Below are positions 9,362-16,589 of a stretch of DNA of 64,000 nt, piece by piece. Origin of the DNA: Prostheceraeus crozeri (taxonomy: Eukaryota; Platyhelminthes; Polycladida; Euryleptidae). The notes under the pieces were generated by a model, which saw only the letters and a program-made list of their open reading frames with translations, was not told where the DNA came from and searched no databases. Position numbers and translations under genes: made by a program. The stretch lies in contig CAJQUW010001446.1 of the NCBI GenBank assembly GCA_907163375.1, positions 558,001-622,000 of the forward strand. Direction: 5' to 3'. The number at the start of each line of letters is the position of its first letter. Within the stretch, counting starts at the first letter, position 1.

Positions 9362-9436
9362 TTTTTTATTTTTATTAGAAAAAATTTTATTTTTTTATTT
9401 TTATTAGAAAAAATTTTATTTTTTTATTGTTAAAAA
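9362..9436. promoter_or_regulatory. Divergent intergenic region with two 30-bp-scale AT repeats
   Basis: 75 bp between the starts of the minus-strand gene (9361) and the fibre-like gene (9437). It consists of two near-identical blocks reading TTTTTTTATTTTTATTAG followed by AAAAAATTTTA. It must hold both promoters if each gene has its own; the assignment is by position only. Confidence 0.55.
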
Positions 9437-10324
9437 ATGATGTTACCAAATGTTGGTGGAGGTGCATATATCCCGAATAATCGTGAATTAGAAATAGAGA
9501 TAGAAAATTATATTATGAAAACTGGAGACGTTTTATCTGGTCCATTGCATCTTTCTATTCTTCCACAACAAAATACAGAGTTAACAAATAAACAATATGT
9601 TGATGCACAAATCAATGACTTAAAAGAAAAATATATAAACGATGTTTTGGTTCCACTGATGAATGAATTGAAGTTGCTTAAACTTAATGACAAATCATTA
9701 AACGAAAAATTATTAAAACTTGATAAAAAGGATAGAGAGCTAGAAGCAGATATAGCAAAACTTTTTAAAAAGATTTCTGAACAATCAAAAATTTTAATAT
9801 TACTTTCTTTAAATTTAAAATCTGCTGTAATTAAAAATAAACATCAGATAAAAATGTTAAAAGAACAATTAGAAGATGAAATAGAAAATCTACCTGAAAG
9901 AATTAAAAAAAATTTAAAGCAGTTACAAACTACATTCCAAAAAAGTGTTGATGAATTAAGTTCTAAAATTACTCAACAAATGAAAAAGATGAATAGAATA
10001 ATAAATGAAGTAAACTCACTTAATCAAAAAGTTGATAAAATGAAAACTCTTAAAATCAATTTAGAAAATGAATTAAAGAAAAATTTACAAGAAAACTCTA
10101 AAGAAAATAAAGAACAGTTAGATGCTGTTAAAAGACAATTAGATGTTCTTAAAATTAAGTTAAATGCTCTTAAAACGGCGTTGAAGATTAATCAGCAGAA
10201 AATGCAAGTTAATAGAAGAGAAATTAAAGTACATCACACGCTGCTTGACGCAATAGATAAAGTGCAACAGGCAATTAATAAAGTTATCTCGAAGTTGTTG
10301 TCCATTCACAAACGTAAATCTTAA
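9437..10324 (+). CDS. Fibre-like trimeric coiled-coil protein
   Basis: 295 residues. Residues 27-56 contain the pattern MKTGDVLSGPLHL followed by NKQYVD, a signature shared with phage tail-fibre and related trimeric attachment proteins. Residues 60-290 are almost continuous heptad-type helix rich in Lys, Glu, Leu and Asn, predicted coiled coil. It lies next to other virion genes. In comparable viruses such proteins project from the capsid, so a virion surface fibre is a reasonable inference. The receptor-binding part, if any, is not recognisable. Confidence 0.7.
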   Translation: MMLPNVGGGAYIPNNRELEIEIENYIMKTGDVLSGPLHLSILPQQNTELTNKQYVDAQINDLKEKYINDVLVPLMNELKLLKLNDKSLNEKLLKLDKKDRELEADIAKLFKKISEQSKILILLSLNLKSAVIKNKHQIKMLKEQLEDEIENLPERIKKNLKQLQTTFQKSVDELSSKITQQMKKMNRIINEVNSLNQKVDKMKTLKINLENELKKNLQENSKENKEQLDAVKRQLDVLKIKLNALKTALKINQQKMQVNRREIKVHHTLLDAIDKVQQAINKVISKLLSIHKRKS

Positions 10325-10366
10325 CACGTAGATATTTTTCCCAAAAGTCAAATTTAATCCTAAAAA

Positions 10367-10882
10367 ATGCCTATAATTTATAAACACAATCTTAAACATT
10401 TTGCATCAAATAATAAAATTGCTCATGAACCATCTATGAAACCTGTGTACCATTATGATAGTGTAGAAACTGTCGGAACACAAAAGTTCCTAGAAAAGAC
10501 GTTTCAAAAAGAAGGAGATGGCATCTTTTCTGGTATTGGTAGTATCGTTAACTTAATTAAAAATAATAAAGATTTGATTACATCTGCTGCAAAAGGAGCA
10601 GCTGCTATAGGTAGTACAGCTAGTGCAATATCAAATGCTGTTAAGTCTCAAAACGAATTAAAACAACTAGAAGCTATTCGTAAACTTAGGAATGATTCTG
10701 AAGAACTAAAAAAATTAAAAAAACTTTCAGATGAAACAAAAAACAAAATTGCTAACATAGCTGTAGAGGGTGATAGTAAACATAATGAAAAAACAATTGA
10801 AGAAATAAGAGGAAATGGCGTGAGTAGCAACCTTCGGTTTAACCAGCAAAGCTGTAGCGGAGCTGGTCTAGCAAAATTCTAA
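10367..10882 (+). CDS. Small virion-type protein with a hydrophobic Gly/Ala helix
   Basis: 171 residues. An N-terminal segment with basic and aromatic residues is followed by GDGIFSGIGSIVNLI and an Ala/Gly/Ser-rich amphipathic segment (TSAAKGAAAIGSTASAI, residues about 70-87), then a charged coiled-coil tail. The arrangement resembles minor core or membrane-active proteins of adenovirus-like capsids (pVI/pX type) by layout only. It precedes the major capsid gene. The C terminus is encoded by hairpin sequence (AACCTTCGGTT at 10829-10839 and CAGCAAAGCTG at 10844-10854), so the end of the protein may be recent. Confidence 0.6.
   Translation: MPIIYKHNLKHFASNNKIAHEPSMKPVYHYDSVETVGTQKFLEKTFQKEGDGIFSGIGSIVNLIKNNKDLITSAAKGAAAIGSTASAISNAVKSQNELKQLEAIRKLRNDSEELKKLKKLSDETKNKIANIAVEGDSKHNEKTIEEIRGNGVSSNLRFNQQSCSGAGLAKF
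10829..10854. repeat. Two mini-hairpins at the 3' end of a coding region
   Basis: AACCTTCGGTT (10829-10839) and CAGCAAAGCTG (10844-10854), both perfect palindromes with 3-nt loops. The second has an exact copy at 13658-13668 in the phospholipase/integrase gene. Confidence 0.85.
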
Positions 10883-10885
10883 AAT

Positions 10886-10985
10886 ATATTTTTTAGTAAA
10901 ATTTTTTTTAGTAAAATTTTTTTAGTAAAATTTTTTAGTAAAATTTTTTTTAGTAAAATTATTTAAGTAAAATTATTTTAGCAGA
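10886..10985. repeat. TTTTTTAGTAAAA tandem repeat upstream of the capsid gene
   Basis: About seven diverged copies of a 13-15-bp AT-rich unit fill the gap before the major capsid gene. A promoter or leader role is possible from position; no other signal is seen. Confidence 0.8.
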
Positions 10986-11036
10986 ATTTTTTCTGTCTGT
11001 GAGAAAAAACAAAAAGTCAAATTATTTTTTATAAAA

Positions 11037-12371
11037 ATGTCTTCGCTTATCGAAAATAAATTTAGATTAGACGATCCTCCGTTCGTCAGTTACAATCAAA
11101 AAAAGAATGACTATATAAGAATTGCTATGAATCCTGGATCTTCCAGTAGAGTAAATACTGGAGGTGATTTAATTTTTGAAGTTGATAATCAGCAGAGTTA
11201 TTTATATTTACCTGATTCATTTTTACACTGTGAATATTCTTTATATAGTGATGCTAATTTTACAACACCATTACCAGATACCGATAATATTACACTAGAA
11301 AATAATTTTTTTCCAAGATTATTTACACAAATGCGTTTAGATGTTGCAACTCAAAATATAGAAACAATAAGTGATGCCCCAGGTGTAATTGATACAATGC
11401 TTAGATTTATAACAATTGGTGAAAATAATAAAAAGTATGAAATCGAAGGTTGGTTTCCTGATACTAATGATGGTATAATTGTTGATGATTTAACTCACGC
11501 TGGAACAGATGCAGCAGGAATTGCGAAAGATGTAGAAAATATTGCAAAACATTTAAATAAAACAAATAATGATGCATATAAAGAAAGACGTGAATTTAAC
11601 AAGAAAAGTAAACAGACAGTAAATTGGTCATTGTCTCCATTATTCGGATATTTAGATTATGACAAAATATCATATCAATTTAAATTTAAATTAATAATTC
11701 ATCGTACGGCAAATAATGAATTAATCTTTTTTGGTAAGACTGGGAAAAAAGCATATTTAAAAATTGATAGACTTGAATGGTGGATTACGCATATTACTCC
11801 TAGTTTAGAGGTTGAAACAGCTATTGCAAAAAGATTAAATACTAACAAACCAATTCCAGTAAATTTTCTAAAGCGTACTGCTAGTTCAGTAACTTTTTCC
11901 GAACAAAGATTTAACTGGCATTTTACTAGAACTGCGAATACCCCAAGATATTTATTACTAACATTTCAAAGAAATAATTCTCCAAGTTTTGATAAGAACA
12001 ATAATATTTTTCATATTAATACAATTCGAAGTTTACAAGTTTCATTAAATCAAACTCGATATCCAATTGATCCATTAAGATTCGATGATACCAATAATCA
12101 ATTTATGGAAGGATATGATTGTTATCGAAATCTTTGTACAGAATTTGGAGTTGAACCACAATTAACTCCTGGAGATTGGAGACATTTATATCCAATTTTC
12201 TGTTTCGATTTAAGTGCACAATCTGAAGATATTATTAAAAATGGTTGTGATGTAACAATTAATATTGAAAAGAAAGATTCCACAACTTCATTGATGGCTT
12301 ATGGTTTATTGCTAGAAGATGTAAAATATTCTATTGAAATTCTTAATGGAAAGATGGTTAGGATCGGTTAG
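11037..12371 (+). CDS. Major capsid protein (double jelly-roll)
   Basis: 444 residues, intact frame, ATG preceded by TTTTTTATAAAA. Strand-rich throughout with features of Polinton/adintovirus hexon-type capsid proteins: an N-terminal GGDLIFEVDNQQSYLYLPDSFL segment, the central LFGYLDYDKI loop, then IDRLEWWITHITP, and FNWHFTRTANTPRYLLLTFQ in the second half. The protein forms the capsomers. Followed by a cluster of mini-hairpins after the stop. No hairpin insertions are seen inside this gene. Confidence 0.9.
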   Translation: MSSLIENKFRLDDPPFVSYNQKKNDYIRIAMNPGSSSRVNTGGDLIFEVDNQQSYLYLPDSFLHCEYSLYSDANFTTPLPDTDNITLENNFFPRLFTQMRLDVATQNIETISDAPGVIDTMLRFITIGENNKKYEIEGWFPDTNDGIIVDDLTHAGTDAAGIAKDVENIAKHLNKTNNDAYKERREFNKKSKQTVNWSLSPLFGYLDYDKISYQFKFKLIIHRTANNELIFFGKTGKKAYLKIDRLEWWITHITPSLEVETAIAKRLNTNKPIPVNFLKRTASSVTFSEQRFNWHFTRTANTPRYLLLTFQRNNSPSFDKNNNIFHINTIRSLQVSLNQTRYPIDPLRFDDTNNQFMEGYDCYRNLCTEFGVEPQLTPGDWRHLYPIFCFDLSAQSEDIIKNGCDVTINIEKKDSTTSLMAYGLLLEDVKYSIEILNGKMVRIG

Positions 12372-12379
12372 TAACCTTA

Positions 12380-12422
12380 GGACCTTTGGTCCGATAGGCT
12401 AAAGCCAGAGGAGCTTCGCTCC
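12380..12422. repeat. Three GC-rich mini-hairpins after the capsid gene
   Basis: GGACCTTTGGTCC (12380-12392), GGCTAAAGCC (12397-12406) and GGAGCTTCGCTCC (12410-12422). Two of the three are followed by CGATA. Position just after the stop at 12371 suits a transcript-end structure, but the same family also occurs inside genes. Confidence 0.88.
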
Positions 12423-12429
12423 GATAAGT

Positions 12430-12590
12430 TAATTAAAATTTTTTCATAACTAGAATAGATTAAAATTTTTGGTAACTTAAAATTTTTTGGTAACTTAAAA
12501 TTTTTCATAACTAGAATAGATTAAAAAAATTCTTAACTTATAATTTATTCATAACTAGAATAGATTAAAATTTTTGATAACTTAAAATGT
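12430..12590. repeat. Tandem repeat upstream of the pX-like gene
   Basis: Three copies of CATAACTAGAATAGATTAAA, each followed by an AT-rich block with AACTTAAAATTTTT. The last block runs into the starts at 12587 and 12602. Confidence 0.8.
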
Positions 12591-12601
12591 TTTTATTAAA
12601 A

Positions 12602-13084
12602 ATGTCGCAAGCGAAAAGTAATAATAATAAAACTGTTGAATTAAAATTACGTAATATTGTTGACAAAAATACCCCTAAAACTATTACGATTAACAAAAAA
12701 AAGTATTACATAAGTAAACCAATGATAGAGAATATTCAATTACAAGAAGAAAAGAATGGCGGTATTCTCCCATTAATTCCACTAATAATAGGAGGCATAG
12801 CTGCAGCAGGAAGTGTTGCAGGTGGGACAGCTGGTATTGTCCAAGCAGTAAATAAAAATAAATCAGAGAAGGCAGCATTAGAAGAACAAAAACGTCATAA
12901 CAGAGAGTTAGAGAAAGTTGCTAGGGGTGAAGGAGTAGTAGATAATTTTATTAGTAAATTAAAATTAGTTGATGAAGGAAAACGAGTTCTTAAAAATATT
13001 CTCCACAATGTTGATGATTTAATTGAAATTAAAGAAACTAAGGATGGTTCTGGAATATATCTAAGTCCTAGTATGATAAGGTAA
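12602..13084 (+). CDS. Adenovirus pX-like hydrophobic core protein (by layout)
   Basis: 160 residues from the ATG at 12602 (after TTATTAAAAATG); an in-frame ATG at 12587 adds five. A basic N terminus leads to a strongly hydrophobic Pro/Gly/Ala segment (residues about 54-85: GGILPLIPLIIGG, then IAAAGSVAGG), then a charged helical tail. The segment resembles the C-terminal hydrophobic region of adenovirus core protein pX/mu, and comparable genes occur in adintoviruses. Located between the capsid and phospholipase/integrase genes, which suits a virion protein. Confidence 0.65.
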   Translation: MSQAKSNNNKTVELKLRNIVDKNTPKTITINKKKYYISKPMIENIQLQEEKNGGILPLIPLIIGGIAAAGSVAGGTAGIVQAVNKNKSEKAALEEQKRHNRELEKVARGEGVVDNFISKLKLVDEGKRVLKNILHNVDDLIEIKETKDGSGIYLSPSMIR

Positions 13085-13091
13085 TAACCTC

Positions 13092-13106
13092 AGAACCTTT
13101 GGTTCT
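13092..13106. repeat. Mini-hairpin after a stop codon
   Basis: AGAACCTTTGGTTCT, a 6-bp perfect stem with a 3-nt loop, 8 bases after the stop of the pX-like gene. Confidence 0.85.
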
Positions 13107-13155
13107 TTTCGATAAAACTTTTATTTTATCTTTTAAATTTTTTTTATCTTTTAAA

Positions 13156-14505
13156 ATGAATTCTAAAAATTCCGAAAATTTAATTAAATTAAAAATTTCT
13201 AATTTAGATTTATTGAATTATCTATTAAACAAAAATAAAAACTCAAACTGTCAGCATATTGGAGGTGACAAGAACAAAGTTCCACACCACTTCGGTGGTG
13301 ATATACAAAAAACATTAAAAAACTTTCCTGGATTTATTTGGAGTAAATATTCGAAAGAAAAACATCTTCCTGGTCATTCATATACTGGGCCAGGAACTCG
13401 ATTAGATATAAGACTAGATGAGAATAATAATCCGAAACCAGGTGAAGAACCAATAAATAGAGTAGATGCCGCAGCTTACAGGCATGATTTAGCTTATCGA
13501 AATCATGATCTAAGTTCTCGACATGCAGCTGATAAGAAAATGATTCAAGAATTAGATAGTATTCAAAATCCTTCCTTTAGAGAAAGAATTGAAAGAATGT
13601 TTGTTAAGAAAGCTTTACAAGCTAAAATATTATTCGGTCAGGGTTTAAATGAAACGTCAGCAAAGCTGTCTGAGAGCAACGCTCGAACTAATAACTCTGA
13701 GAGCAACGCTCGAACCTACGCGTCTGAAATTCATAAAGAATACAGAAGGCCTAAATATTTATTGAAAGTAAAAGTATTTAATAAAGATGATATTTGGAGT
13801 GCTGATCTTATTCATATGCCGAATGAAAAGGACTACAAATACGCATTGACCGTTATAGATTTATATACACGATATGCTTGGGTAAAGCCTTTAAAAAATA
13901 AAAGTGGTCTTTCAGTTAAATATGCGTTTGAAGAAATCTTTAAAGAAAGTAATAGAAAGCCAAAAAAATTGTTTGTTGATAAAGGATCGGAATTTTATAA
14001 CAGAAACGTTCAGCCACTATTTGAAATTGTTTATTCAACTGAAAACGCTGGAAAAGCTGTAGTGATAGAAAGATTTAATCGGACGTTAAAAAATAAAATT
14101 TTCAAAAAGTTTACTCAGCAAGGAAATCAGAAATGGTTGAGGATATTACCAGGAGTTGTAGAAGAGTACAATAATAAAGTTCATTCTGGTATTGAAGAAA
14201 CTCCAAAGAATGCTTCTGTCGACCCTGATTTGATAAGAAAAAAAATATTCGAGAATAATAATTTGAATGAGAGTAATCCGAATTTGCAGAAACTTAAGCC
14301 GAAATTTAAAATTGGAGATAGAGTTAGAATATTTAAATATAAGAATAAATTTGAAAAAGGCTTCGTCGGATACTGGACGAAAGAGATATTTGAAATTTCT
14401 AAAATAAATAAAAGTTATCCGTTTACTTATGAAATTAAAGATTTAGATAATGAGGATATCAGAGGCCGTTTTTATCAAAATGAATTACAACGAACTGAGC
14501 TTTAG
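13156..14505 (+). CDS. Phospholipase A2-like / retroviral-type integrase fusion
   Basis: 449 residues from the ATG at 13156, which follows TCTTTTAAAATG. Residues 70-150 are a phospholipase A2-like domain of the parvovirus VP1 type: calcium-loop-like YTGPG (76-80) and VDAAAYRHDLAYR with the H110-D111 pair. Residues about 195-440 are an rve integrase: D217, D275 and E305 form the catalytic triad, with a C-terminal SH3/chromo-like part (FKIGDRVRIF). The D275-E305 gap is 29 residues, shorter than the 33-35 usual in retroviral-type integrases. The N-terminal zinc-binding domain expected of an integrase is missing. The linker (about 168-190) is encoded by three mini-hairpins and a direct repeat, so a formerly separate gene pair may have fused there. 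Confidence 0.88.
   Translation: MNSKNSENLIKLKISNLDLLNYLLNKNKNSNCQHIGGDKNKVPHHFGGDIQKTLKNFPGFIWSKYSKEKHLPGHSYTGPGTRLDIRLDENNNPKPGEEPINRVDAAAYRHDLAYRNHDLSSRHAADKKMIQELDSIQNPSFRERIERMFVKKALQAKILFGQGLNETSAKLSESNARTNNSESNARTYASEIHKEYRRPKYLLKVKVFNKDDIWSADLIHMPNEKDYKYALTVIDLYTRYAWVKPLKNKSGLSVKYAFEEIFKESNRKPKKLFVDKGSEFYNRNVQPLFEIVYSTENAGKAVVIERFNRTLKNKIFKKFTQQGNQKWLRILPGVVEEYNNKVHSGIEETPKNASVDPDLIRKKIFENNNLNESNPNLQKLKPKFKIGDRVRIFKYKNKFEKGFVGYWTKEIFEISKINKSYPFTYEIKDLDNEDIRGRFYQNELQRTEL
13658..13715. repeat. Hairpin cluster and direct repeat at the fusion linker
   Basis: CAGCAAAGCTG (13658-13668), then GAGCAACGCTC at 13674-13684 and again at 13701-13711. A 19-bp segment is directly repeated (13670-13688 and 13697-13715, 27 bp apart), giving the repeated peptide SESNART in frame. 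Confidence 0.9.
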
Positions 14506-14509
14506 CTTT

Positions 14510-14995
14510 TTAATTATCATTATTATTATTATTATTTTTATTATTCAATTCTAACATAATATCAAGAAATGATACTCCTTTTTGTAATTTAAATAAAACA
14601 TAAAGACATAATTGACCACAGTAAGTAGTTCCCGGTTTTTGAATTTGAAATGTATTATAAGTTCCATTTTCAAGTAATTTTTTAACTTCGTTTGTAGGTG
14701 GAAGACCGTATGAGTCAAAATAGTAATTATCTCCATTTTTATTAGACATACCTGCTGACCAATGTACGCCTTTTTCATCTGACGTATGGAGATTGGTTAC
14801 GAAATTTACAGTTATTGATGGAACTTTGTTCCGGGAACTGAAGGTTCCTGTTGGCTTATTTTTTAGGAATTGTAATTCGTTTCTCATTAGAACATGAAAA
14901 TTCTTTATTCCTAATTCATTTGCGATTTTCTTTAGGTCGAAATTTGTCGTAGTTTGCGTTCCATATAATTTAAAAAACTTATTTATGTTGCTCAT
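14510..14995 (-). CDS. Adenain-like cysteine protease
   Basis: 161 residues on the minus strand, convergent with the integrase gene and only 4 bases from its stop. The C5 (adenain) family cleaves capsid precursor proteins during virion maturation. Visible elements: H78 in GVHW, D94 in YYFDSYG, and YCGQLCLYV with C126 and C130 (one of them the nucleophile, probably C130). The length is a little under that of adenovirus protease. The N-terminal QTTTNFDL motif recurs in the ORF at 164-412. Residues about 49-59 are encoded by two mini-hairpins (14820-14848), an in-frame insertion. The C terminus is a run of Asn. Confidence 0.9.
   Translation of the reverse strand: MSNINKFFKLYGTQTTTNFDLKKIANELGIKNFHVLMRNELQFLKNKPTGTFSSRNKVPSITVNFVTNLHTSDEKGVHWSAGMSNKNGDNYYFDSYGLPPTNEVKKLLENGTYNTFQIQKPGTTYCGQLCLYVLFKLQKGVSFLDIMLELNNKNNNNNNDN
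14820..14848. repeat. Two mini-hairpins inside the protease gene
   Basis: GGAACTTTGTTCC (14820-14832, TTT loop) and GGAAC-TGAAG-GTTCC (14834-14848). They keep the protease frame and fall in an N-terminal loop region before the catalytic His. Confidence 0.88.
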
Positions 14996-14999
14996 TTTA

Positions 15000-15536
15000 T
15001 AATAAAAAAATTTCTTAAGGGACCCCTAGAAGACAGAAGGGAGGGGGTAGCAGAACTACGTTCATATGATATTGAAGGATATATTCTTGCTGTTTCTTCC
15101 ACTTTTGTTTCTTCCCCTATTAAAGAAATATTATTAGTCACATGATATATTTTAAAAACCTGAAAGATGGATAAAATTCATGAATTTGAAATTCTCAACT
15201 TTTATGATTTTCGCTGTCCTTGAACGGTCATGATTTGGGGGTGAAAATCGAACCGAAGGTTCTAGGGCTTCGCCCGATTGTAATTCTCAAATTTTGAGAT
15301 TCTTAACTTTTATGATTTTTTCGGTGTCCTGGAACGGTCATGATTTAAGCGAGAAAATTGTAATTCTCAAATTTGAGATTACGTGATATTTTGAGACCGG
15401 CTAAATTTTTGAAATTTTGTTTTTTTGAAAATTTGTCACTACCTAAATTTTCCCCCCTTCGGCCACGTGAAATTTGAAGTCTACCTAAATTTTTGAAATT
15501 TTGAAATTTTGATTTTTTTTGAAAAAACCCCGCAAA
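15000..15536. other. Right-end noncoding region of the virus
   Basis: No gene seen. It contains two diverged direct repeats (15191-15248 and 15299-15358) sharing CTTTTATGATTTT and GAACGGTCATGATTT, each followed by TGTAATTCTCAAATTT. Between the first repeat and its TGTAATTC follow-on lies a double mini-hairpin that the second copy lacks. The rest is AT-rich with T/A runs. Confidence 0.75.
15249..15278. repeat. Double mini-hairpin, apparent insertion
   Basis: GAACCGAAGGTTC (15250-15262) and GGGCTTCGCCC (15265-15275), joined by TA. It interrupts one of two right-end direct repeats between AAAAT and TGTAATTC; the other copy (near 15354-15366) reads straight through. If the flanking AT is a target duplication, the inserted unit is about 28 bp, starting and ending with CG. 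Confidence 0.88.
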
Positions 15537-15602
15537 AGTGTGACATCCGGCGCAAGCGAAGCGAAGCAAAGCGAAGCGAAGCGTCGCGCCGGATGTCACA
15601 CT
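15537..15602. repeat. 17-bp-stem palindrome, probable right terminus of the virus
   Basis: AGTGTGACATCCGGCGC (15537-15553) pairs perfectly with 15586-15602; the 32-nt loop is made of GCGAA-type repeats. The outer end, read inward, begins AGTGTGACAT. AT-rich viral sequence stops here. The flanking ATATAC would be a 6-bp target duplication if the matching left end could be seen. Confidence 0.75.
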
Positions 15603-15646
15603 ATATACTACTAGTATATTCCTTTACATACACTAAACTAAATATA

Positions 15647-15691
15647 GAATGTCGCACTTTCATATTGCAGACAATACAAAGTGCGACATTC
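15647..15691. repeat. 14-bp-stem inverted repeat beside the virus end
   Basis: GAATGTCGCACTTT (15647-15660) and its exact complement (15678-15691) around a 17-nt loop. An outer pair, ACACTAAAC near 15630 and GTTTTAGTGT near 15712, extends it imperfectly. It may be a small MITE or part of the viral terminus. Confidence 0.8.
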
Positions 15692-15768
15692 ATTACCGTA
15701 TTCGGTATTCGTTTTAGTGTTTATCATGATATATGGTAAAATCAGAATCTAAAAACATTCGTACATAC

Positions 15769-16017
15769 CGGTTCTGATTCAGACTCTCCCTCTGAATTCT
15801 CGGATAAGCGATGTAAATAATCTTCATCTAAGATATCATCTTCCTCTTGTTCGACCATGTCCAACTGATCATCTTCATCTGTAACTTCGGAATCCACGTC
15901 ATCAACACAATCTTCGTTTGCTATAATCTCTTGTACATCAATCTCATGGTCTTCGCTATAATAAAACAAACTTCTAGTTGCTTCGATCGCAGCAGCGCGT
16001 CTAGGTCTAGATGCCAT
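15769..16017 (-). CDS. Acidic N-terminal exon, probably of a piggyBac-type transposase gene
   Basis: 83 codons from ATG at 16017. Begins MASRPRRAAAIEATRSL, followed by a long acidic stretch (DDVDSEVTDEDDQ, EEDDILDED, ENSEGESESEP). The start and composition resemble the N-terminal region joined to a piggyBac C-terminal zinc motif at 17414. A splice donor CCG|GTATGT follows at 15769/15768, in phase 0. The next exon would lie to the left, where the virus now sits. No catalytic domain is visible in the window. A host gene with an acidic N terminus is the alternative. Confidence 0.4.
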
Positions 16018-16585
16018 ATCAATTGTGATGAACTACTGTGCATGCAACACACATAATGAATACACATGCAGATGTGGTTCGTCGATTTTTTTCATCTCGA
16101 ACCAATGAGTGAAACATTTTGTAGCAGCATCAGGCATGATCTAATAATAGAAACAACGTCAATGCTGTCTCAATAACGTCTATTGTTGTCATTGAGAGCG
16201 GGTGTCCTGAAATCGTGAAGAGGAGACGCTCAATTGGTCTGTGGTTGACGTCAGTAGAACTGAGGATCGTACGTTGCCGTGATGATTGTTCGTGGGGATG
16301 CCTAAAGCACCCCAAACATAGACTACCATGTTTTTAGATCAATCTCCTACACTATGAATTTATTTTTTCTAGTACTTTACCCAGATAATTTAAGTCAAAT
16401 TTGTAGTAAAGTCATGAAATATCTAAGGCTGAAATGCAATACATTAAAAGTGAGAGCATTTGAAAAAGTGCTTGGGGTGCCAAAACGGTTAAGAACTGTC
16501 TTTCTTTTGGATTTTAAAGCATATTTAGCTAGTTGAAAAATGGCATATGTAGGCCTACTTGAATACCAATAGAAAAATCATAGCC
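16018..16585. other. No gene recognised
   Basis: Moderate GC, no long ORF and no recognised repeat. Confidence 0.4.
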
Positions 16586-16589
16586 TTAT

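Larger units (their letters stand above)
1..15602. mobile_element. Endogenous Polinton/Maverick (adintovirus-like) virus, left end outside window
   Basis: A block of compact intronless genes that is visibly much more AT-rich than the DNA after 15.6 kb. It encodes the Polinton hallmark set: protein-primed DNA polymerase B, retrovirus-type integrase, FtsK/HerA-like packaging ATPase, adenain-like cysteine protease, double-jelly-roll major capsid protein and penton-like minor capsid protein. Most genes point right; the putative clamp-like gene (8030-9361) and the protease (14510-14995) point left. The probable right terminus is the palindrome ending at 15602: read inward it begins AGTGTGACAT, which fits the AG start usual for Polinton ends. 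No matching left inverted repeat is seen at position 1, so the element probably continues to the left. The ATPase frameshift shows that this copy is at least partly decayed. Confidence 0.93.

Noticed and set aside
15345-15739. Small ORFs on both strands across the viral right end
   Set aside because: They run through the GCGAA repeat palindrome and low-complexity T/A runs; no coding signal.
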